A DNA stretch of 20,327 bases from Methylomonas sp. (GTDB lineage Bacteria; Pseudomonadota; Gammaproteobacteria; Methylococcales; Methylomonadaceae), in NCBI GenBank assembly GCA_026990815.1, contig JALXCS010000161.1, positions 1 to 20,327 on the forward strand, given 5' to 3'. The notes under the pieces were generated by a model that saw only the letters and a program-made list of their open reading frames with translations, had not been told where the DNA came from and searched no databases. Positions 15,104 through 20,327 of this stretch are shown here, piece by piece; position 1 is the stretch's first letter; each line of letters opens with the position of its first letter. A program made the translations under genes and the position numbers.

Positions 15104-17674
15104 CTAAAATGGCAAATTAAGATCAGGTTTGATTGCTAACATCAGTTGTTTGAATTGATCCTGTATACGATTTAATGCTTCTTGGTTATCAGCCTCAAAA
15201 CGCAGCACTAAGGATGGCGTGGTGTTAGATGCTCTAACCAGTCCCCAGCCATCTGGAAAATCGACCCTTAAACCATCAATATCTGTAATTTTACCTTGAG
15301 CAAAATTGGCTTGCTCTTGCATTTTGGAAACAAATTCAAATTTTTCTTCATCAGTAATGGCAATATTAAGCTCCGGTGTATTGATGCTGTCGGGATAACC
15401 GGCAAAAACATCATGACTGCTTCGGCTATCTGCAGCAAGAATTTCAATCATTCTTGCTGCAGCATACAAGGCGTCATCGAATCCGAACCAGCGATCATTG
15501 AAAAAGATGTGTCCACTCATTTCTCCGGCCAATTTTGCTCCAGTTTCTTTGATCTTGGCTTTCATCAATGAGTGGCCGGTTTTCCACATAATCGGGCGTC
15601 CGCCGAATTTCAAAATCTGTTCTTCTAAATGACGAGAGCATTTAACATCAAAGATAATTTCTGCACCCGGTTTGCGGTCCAGAACATCCTTAGCAAATAA
15701 CATCATTTGCCGGTCAGGCCAGATTATTTTTCCCTGAGTGTCAACAATCCCTAATCTGTCGCCATCACCATCAAAAGCAATGCCCAAATCTGCCGCATTT
15801 TCCTGCACAGCTTGAATTAATGCTTGTAGGTTTTCTGGGTTGCTTGGATCGGGATGGTGATTAGGGAAGCTGCCATCAATATCACAATATAATTCAATCA
15901 CTTCACAGCCCATGGTTTTTAGCAGCGTTGGGCCTAATTCTCCGGCAACGCCATTGCCACAATCAACAACTACTTTTATGGGGCGGCCAATGCGAATATC
16001 GTCAGTTAGCATACCGATATATTCATTCACGAACATATTATTCTGATCTATTGTTCCTTGTTCGCCAGTTGCGAAATTGGTACTATCAATTCGTTGCTTA
16101 AGCGCTTGAATTTTTTCGCCAAATAAGGCGTCGCCGCCGATGACTATTTTTAAGCCATTGTATTCTGCCGGGTTGTGACTTCCCGTTACCATAACGCCGC
16201 TATGGCCTTCACTATGTTGAACAACAAAATATAAAACCGGTGTTGGCACCATACCCAGGTCCAACACATTTAAGCCAGTTGCGATAATACCTTCGGCTAG
16301 AGAGTTAGCCAGGACAGGACTAGACGTTCTGCCATCTCTGGCGACCACGATGGTTGAGCAGTTTTGTTGCTTCGCTTCGGAAGCAATGGCGCGGCCGAGG
16401 TCATAAACAAAATCGTTGGTTAGGTTCTTGCCTGCAATGCCTCGTATATCATAGGCCCTAAACATGGAAGTAGTATCATTGCTGGTAGTTTCAGCAATGG
16501 TTTTCGGTGCCGGGGATTGAATTTTAATATCCTCAGGTTCTTCTTCAAGACTTGTCTGTTCAGGGATGGGAGGAATTTCATCAGAAAATGTTGTTTCAGC
16601 AGATTCTGTTTCAAAAACTTCTATTCCCTCATTGGCATTCAGAAAAGCCATACCCTCAGGTTCAGATTCCGATTCAGGTTCTGGTGGGGATTCATCAAAA
16701 AAACTGGATAACCCCATATCTTCATCATTATTTTCAAACTCACTGCCTTCATGCTCCAGGACCCTTTTAAATTGCACCAGGGTTGAGATACTGGCACGCA
16801 TTTCATTAAGGGTGATTGGATAATTACCCAAAGGCTTGTTAGTCATTAAATCCTTCACAACTTTTACAACGCTGCTCATATCTTCGCGAAGCATTGCGGT
16901 GATGCGCCGGAAGCCAAAAAGAAAGGCGAGCGCGGCAAATAATAATGGAATTAAAACAATAGCACTGATAATGCTAAGATCTGACCAGCTCAGCTGGTTG
17001 TTGTCCCAATATTGAATTCTCCAGTTTGTTCCAGGAATCCTGATTTCCTCCGCACTTGAAGTTTCCATCAGTGATTTATTGCCAGAACTATGCAACACAA
17101 CTTTATCCTGTTTGAGGATTACGAGGCTTTGCTTAGGCACCAAAGCGTTAATATTTTTTTTCAAAAAATCATATTGTAGGCTCGCCAGAATAACCCCGAT
17201 TACTCTGCCGCGATCCTTGATTTGTCTGGCAATTGCAAGATGCCGGTGTTGTTCGGCACCTTGAATAACGGCGGGTTGATGTTTTTTGGCAGTTTCCTGA
17301 ACCAGGTCAAGGTCTGCAAACCCCATGTTTGGAACATTGACTTTATCGACAGTTGCAGAATCAGGAATTAATATCCGGACAATCATCGCGCCGGGTAAAT
17401 AAGTTTGTATTTTGCTGGCGATTCCTTTCATTGCCAACTGGTTAGTTGAGTTGACGGCTTCGATTAGTTCAGGATTTTCGGCCATTTGGTCGAGCATTTG
17501 GTCGAGTACGTTAATATGACCTGAAATATTAAATGCAATTCCTTTGGCCAGGCTGGTTCTGGCTTGTTCATTTGCGTCAGAAATTTGCGCTTTTGAGAAC
17601 CAATAGACGCCACCGCCAACCAAAAGGATCAAAGAAACCGCCAGGATGCCTAGAACTGAAAAAATACGAACCAT
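15104..17674 (-). CDS. algC: Phosphomannomutase/phosphoglucomutase, membrane-anchored long form
   Basis: This enzyme interconverts hexose 1- and 6-phosphates, supplying mannose 1-P and glucose 1-P for lipopolysaccharide and exopolysaccharide. The catalytic part starts at MFRAYDIRG (404) and has the phosphoserine Ser499 in TGSHNP, the metal loop DGDGDR (635-640), and a C-terminal RASNTTP phosphate-binding loop. Ahead of it, residues 1-403 hold a membrane helix (6-27), a periplasmic sensor-like domain, a second helix (about 233-253) and an acidic Pro/Glu/Ser-rich linker (about 310-400). Long AlgC forms with such extensions are known in Pseudomonas relatives. GGAG precedes the ATG. It starts 28 bases after dut. 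The symbol follows this gene order; manB or pgm names are also used. Confidence 0.93.
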   Translation of the reverse strand: MVRIFSVLGILAVSLILLVGGGVYWFSKAQISDANEQARTSLAKGIAFNISGHINVLDQMLDQMAENPELIEAVNSTNQLAMKGIASKIQTYLPGAMIVRILIPDSATVDKVNVPNMGFADLDLVQETAKKHQPAVIQGAEQHRHLAIARQIKDRGRVIGVILASLQYDFLKKNINALVPKQSLVILKQDKVVLHSSGNKSLMETSSAEEIRIPGTNWRIQYWDNNQLSWSDLSIISAIVLIPLLFAALAFLFGFRRITAMLREDMSSVVKVVKDLMTNKPLGNYPITLNEMRASISTLVQFKRVLEHEGSEFENNDEDMGLSSFFDESPPEPESESEPEGMAFLNANEGIEVFETESAETTFSDEIPPIPEQTSLEEEPEDIKIQSPAPKTIAETTSNDTTSMFRAYDIRGIAGKNLTNDFVYDLGRAIASEAKQQNCSTIVVARDGRTSSPVLANSLAEGIIATGLNVLDLGMVPTPVLYFVVQHSEGHSGVMVTGSHNPAEYNGLKIVIGGDALFGEKIQALKQRIDSTNFATGEQGTIDQNNMFVNEYIGMLTDDIRIGRPIKVVVDCGNGVAGELGPTLLKTMGCEVIELYCDIDGSFPNHHPDPSNPENLQALIQAVQENAADLGIAFDGDGDRLGIVDTQGKIIWPDRQMMLFAKDVLDRKPGAEIIFDVKCSRHLEEQILKFGGRPIMWKTGHSLMKAKIKETGAKLAGEMSGHIFFNDRWFGFDDALYAAARMIEILAADSRSSHDVFAGYPDSINTPELNIAITDEEKFEFVSKMQEQANFAQGKITDIDGLRVDFPDGWGLVRASNTTPSLVLRFEADNQEALNRIQDQFKQLMLAIKPDLNLPF

Positions 17675-17702
17675 ACATTCACTCCATTATTAAAGATAAC
17701 GG

Positions 17703-18158
17703 CTAGTGCCGTCCGGTATGTCCAAAGCCACCTTCACCCCGATGGCTATCATCAAATTCTGCAACAGTTTCAAATTGTGTCTGGATGATGGGTACGAACA
17801 CCATTTGTGCGATGCGCTCACCAATTTGGATAGTAAATTGGTCATTGCCCCTATTCCAGCAGGAAACAAAAACCTGTCCCTGATAATCCCAATCAATTAA
17901 ACCCACCAGATTTCCAAGAACAATACCATGTTTATGACCTAATCCTGAACGGGGCAACAAAACAGCCGCCAATCCAGGGTCGCCAATGTGGATTGCAAAG
18001 CCGCTAGGAATAAGTGCAGTTTCACCTGGTTCCAATGTAATTGATTTATCAATACAGGCTCTTATATCCAGTCCGGCAGATCCCTGAGTAGCATATTCCG
18101 GTAAGGGAATTTCAGAACCTAATCTGGAATCAAGGATTTTTAGTTGTACTTTTTTCAT
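17703..18158 (-). CDS. dut: dUTP diphosphatase
   Basis: The trimeric dUTPase converts dUTP to dUMP and pyrophosphate, keeping uracil out of DNA and supplying thymidylate synthesis. The 151 residues show all five family motifs: AGLDIRA (28-34), PRSGLG (69-74), GLIDWDYQG (86-94, catalytic Asp), RIAQM (115-119) and the C-terminal lid RGEGGFGHTG (140-149). The ATG overlaps the 3' end of coaBC by 29 bases and has AAGG just upstream within coaBC. Confidence 0.97.
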   Translation of the reverse strand: MKKVQLKILDSRLGSEIPLPEYATQGSAGLDIRACIDKSITLEPGETALIPSGFAIHIGDPGLAAVLLPRSGLGHKHGIVLGNLVGLIDWDYQGQVFVSCWNRGNDQFTIQIGERIAQMVFVPIIQTQFETVAEFDDSHRGEGGFGHTGRH

Positions 18159-19347
18159 CTACCTTCTCAGCAATTAATTCGATTAACTTTTCAGCCAATT
18201 TTTTTTTGTTCATCATTTCGAAATGCTGTCTGCCCTGGCGCCAGAAAACTTGTAACGCATTATTGTCATCTTCGAAACCACCTGATTCTTTGCCAACCCA
18301 ATTTGCAGCAATCATATCCAGGTTTTTCCGTTCCAGTTTGCCGCGGGCATATCTTTCCAGTTCATGAGTTTCAGCGGCAAAGCCAACCGTAAATGGGCGT
18401 TGTTTTAGGTGGGCAACCGCACTTAAAATATCTTTATTTTTCCGCAGAACCAAAGTTGTTCTATCCGCCTGTTTTTTTATTTTTTCGTCTTTAACAATAT
18501 CAGGGCTGTAGTCGGCGACGGCGGCGGCGCCAATATACACATCGTACAGACTGGCGCGTTGCAAAACCTCTTCATACATTTGCTGTGCGGTTTCAACCTG
18601 GATGAGACTGGTTTTGGGAGGGGCTGTCAATGATACGGGGCCGCTTATCATTGTAACGGATGCGCCTTGATTAATTGCCGCTTCAGCCAAAGCATAGCCC
18701 ATTTTCCCAGAACTGCGGTTAGTGATATATCGCACGGGGTCTAACGGTTCACGTGTTGGTCCTGCACTGATTAAAATTGATTTTCCTTGTAATAGCGATG
18801 ATGTGTTACCTGTTAATAAACAGTTACATATTTCTTGTGGGGCAGACATGCGGCCAAAACCCTGCTCTCCACAGGCCTGATTTCCGGAATCTGGCCCGAT
18901 TAATGTAACACCATGATTTTGTATTCTTTTTATGTTGTCTTGTGTGGCGGGTTTATGCCACATGGCCTGGTTCATTGCTGGTGCAACATAAACCGGGCAT
19001 TCTGCTGCAAGATACAGAGTGCTTAGCAGGTCATCGGCAATACCATGACTGAATTTGGCAATAATATTCGCACTTGCTGGGGCAACAATCAATAAATCTG
19101 CCCATCTTGCCAGATTAATATGGCCCATGGCATTTTCCTGTCCAGTATCCAGCAGCTCAGTCGCAACGGCATGGCCGGAGAGCGCCTGAAAAGTCAAGGG
19201 GGTGACAAATTTTGCAGCAGCATGAGTTAATACCACCCGTACTTCGGCATTTTTTTTGCGTAACAGTCTAACCAGCTCGGCAGTTTTGTATGCAGCAATA
19301 CCACCGGAGACGGCTAATAAGATTTTTTTGTTAATTTTGCTTACCAC
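18130..19347 (-). CDS. coaBC: Bifunctional phosphopantothenoylcysteine decarboxylase / phosphopantothenate-cysteine ligase
   Basis: This catalyses two consecutive steps of coenzyme A synthesis: ligation of cysteine to 4'-phosphopantothenate, then FMN-dependent decarboxylation. The CoaC half (about 1-185) has the flavin-binding start KKILLAVSGGIAAYK, the active-site His76 in GHINLARWADLL, PAMN (123-126) and the Cys159 loop ACGEQGFGRM (158-167). The CoaB half (about 186-405) opens with ILISAGPTREPLDPVR and has NRSSGKMG. The start is a GTG at 19347 with no strong ribosome site. It is divergent from radC across 80 bases and is the first gene of the leftward coaBC-dut-algC-argB group. Confidence 0.96.
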   Translation of the reverse strand: MVSKINKKILLAVSGGIAAYKTAELVRLLRKKNAEVRVVLTHAAAKFVTPLTFQALSGHAVATELLDTGQENAMGHINLARWADLLIVAPASANIIAKFSHGIADDLLSTLYLAAECPVYVAPAMNQAMWHKPATQDNIKRIQNHGVTLIGPDSGNQACGEQGFGRMSAPQEICNCLLTGNTSSLLQGKSILISAGPTREPLDPVRYITNRSSGKMGYALAEAAINQGASVTMISGPVSLTAPPKTSLIQVETAQQMYEEVLQRASLYDVYIGAAAVADYSPDIVKDEKIKKQADRTTLVLRKNKDILSAVAHLKQRPFTVGFAAETHELERYARGKLERKNLDMIAANWVGKESGGFEDDNNALQVFWRQGRQHFEMMNKKKLAEKLIELIAEKVDEKSTTKNP

Positions 19348-19427
19348 AACTCGGTTAATTCATTGGATATTATGGCAAGTCTAGACAATTTCTTCTAATC
19401 TTACTGGATTATTTACAGGAGAATATT

Positions 19428-20102
19428 TTGTCTATTACTGACTGGCCTGAACAGGAACGGCCCCGAGAAAAGTTATTGCAGCGCGGTTCAGCGGCATTAA
19501 GTGACGCGGAATTGCTGGCAATTTTTTTACGTACCGGAACTCGTGGGAAAACAGCAGTTGATTTGGCTCGGGAATTATTGGCTGATTTTGGATCTTTAAA
19601 GGCCTTGCTGGCTGCAGACTGCCGGCGTTTTTGTCAAAGTTTGGGTTTGGGAACCGCAAAATATGCCCAACTTCAAGCTGTATTGGAAATGGCTCGGCGA
19701 CATTTTGTCGAAATATTGCAGCAGGATGGTGTGCTGACCAGTCCGGAAGCAACACGCGCTTATTTGAGTGCGCAATTGCGGGGATATTCTTATGAGGTTT
19801 TCGCATGTTTGTTTCTGGACAATAAGCACAGAATTATCGAACTTGAGGAATTATTTCGTGGCACCATTGATGGCGCCAGTGTCTACCCCAGAGAAGTGGC
19901 AAAAAGAGCTCTGCATCACAATGCTGCGGCAGTAATTTTTGCGCATAATCATCCATCAGGAATTGCAGATCCCAGTCAGGCTGATCGGCTTATTACGGAT
20001 AAGCTCAAGCAGGCTTTGAATTTGTTTGACATCAGAGTCCTGGATCATTTTATTATTGGCGATGGTGTGCCATTTTCATTTGCGGAGCATGGATTGGTTT
20101 AG
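19428..20102 (+). CDS. radC: RadC-family JAB-domain protein
   Basis: This is a 224-residue protein of the RadC family. An N-terminal helix-hairpin-helix-like region holds REKLLQRGSAALSDAELLAI and a later SLGLGTAKYAQLQ. A C-terminal JAB/MPN domain has the complete metal motif HNHPSG...SQAD: His173, His175, Ser183 and Asp186. The early link to DNA repair in E. coli has been disputed, and the cellular role is unsettled. The start is a TTG at 19428 preceded by AGGAGA at good spacing. Its position divergent from coaBC is the common gammaproteobacterial arrangement. In E. coli rpmB follows; here it does not. Confidence 0.95.
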   Translation: MSITDWPEQERPREKLLQRGSAALSDAELLAIFLRTGTRGKTAVDLARELLADFGSLKALLAADCRRFCQSLGLGTAKYAQLQAVLEMARRHFVEILQQDGVLTSPEATRAYLSAQLRGYSYEVFACLFLDNKHRIIELEELFRGTIDGASVYPREVAKRALHHNAAAVIFAHNHPSGIADPSQADRLITDKLKQALNLFDIRVLDHFIIGDGVPFSFAEHGLV

Positions 20103-20113
20103 AAAGTAAGGAA

Positions 20114-20200
20114 ACTGTTTGCTCACTCGGTAGTCTGCTTATTAGCCATGGAATCAGGGCAATCGGGTTTAAATTAAACCAATAACTTTGAGCAAATAGT
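20114..20200. repeat. Inverted repeat pair downstream of radC
   Basis: ACTGTTTGCTCA (20114-20125) and TGAGCAAATAGT (20189-20200) are complementary over 12 bases with one G-T pair. Between them lies a near-perfect palindrome, GGTTTAAATTAAACC (20166-20180). Neither is followed by a T-tract, so the termination role is doubtful. Confidence 0.5.
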
Positions 20201-20264
20201 CGTTATCCCAACCCGCCATCACATGATTATGCCTTTAGCTCCCGTATGATATAGTACGGAGACT

Positions 20265-20327
20265 ATGAGAAACCGCATTAAAAAGCCCTATCAAAATATG
20301 GTCTTGATTGATTTCTACGAGCGCTTT
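20265..20327 (+). CDS. Start of an unrecognised gene (partial, cut by the right edge)
   Basis: An ATG at 20265 with CGGAG at good spacing opens a frame of 21 codons to the edge (MRNRIKKPYQ, then NMVLIDFYERF). The basic start is not a signal peptide. Too little is visible to name a family. It follows radC by 162 bases on the same strand. Confidence 0.5.
   Translation, partial: MRNRIKKPYQNMVLIDFYERF

Overview
The window looks like a chromosomal segment of a moderately AT-rich gammaproteobacterium. Three things point there: the order coaBC-dut-algC-argB with radC divergent from coaBC, as in Pseudomonas and relatives; the dksA-gluQ pair; and an MSHA/type IV pilus-like PilM-N-O-P-secretin operon. 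A protein with a VPxP-type PEP-CTERM tail, and pilins carrying Ca-binding-type repeats and a DNRLRE domain, suggest an environmental, biofilm-forming lineage. Methylococcales-type bacteria are one possibility, but this is inference and the genus cannot be read from the sequence.

Left block (1-5652). Reading leftwards are dksA (RNA polymerase regulator), gluQ (tRNA-Asp modification), acs (acetate activation) and an unrecognised gene. That last gene has a very basic N-terminus and an Asp-Gly/Gly repeat tail encoded by a GGTGAT-type tandem repeat; it runs off the left edge. Divergent from dksA lies a class I/II aminotransferase followed by a single-domain rhodanese with an unclear start.

Middle block (5653-13102). 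A small exported PEP-CTERM-like protein reads rightwards and converges, with a 60-base overlap, on the last gene of a leftward pilus cluster. In transcription order the cluster is: a PilW/MshO-like prepilin with an Asp-rich Ca-binding-type insert; a PilX/MshP-like prepilin fused to a DNRLRE domain; a 342-base gap holding a large imperfect palindrome; then PilM, PilN, PilO and PilP-like proteins and a secretin, tightly packed. No major pilin, assembly ATPase, platform protein or prepilin peptidase is present, so this is one part of a pilus or secretion machine.

Right block (13103-20327). A DUF4124 coiled-coil exported protein reads right and its 3' end overlaps argB. The leftward group coaBC, dut, algC (a membrane-anchored long form) and argB covers coenzyme A, dUTP removal, sugar-phosphate mutation and arginine synthesis. 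radC reads right from its own start. A short 5' fragment of another rightward gene is cut by the window edge.

The most unusual items are the two modified minor pilins beside a PEP-CTERM protein, the roughly 184-base palindrome inside the pilus cluster, the DG-repeat protein, and a hairpin abutting the argB start. No tRNA, rRNA, CRISPR array, transposase or intact insertion sequence was seen.
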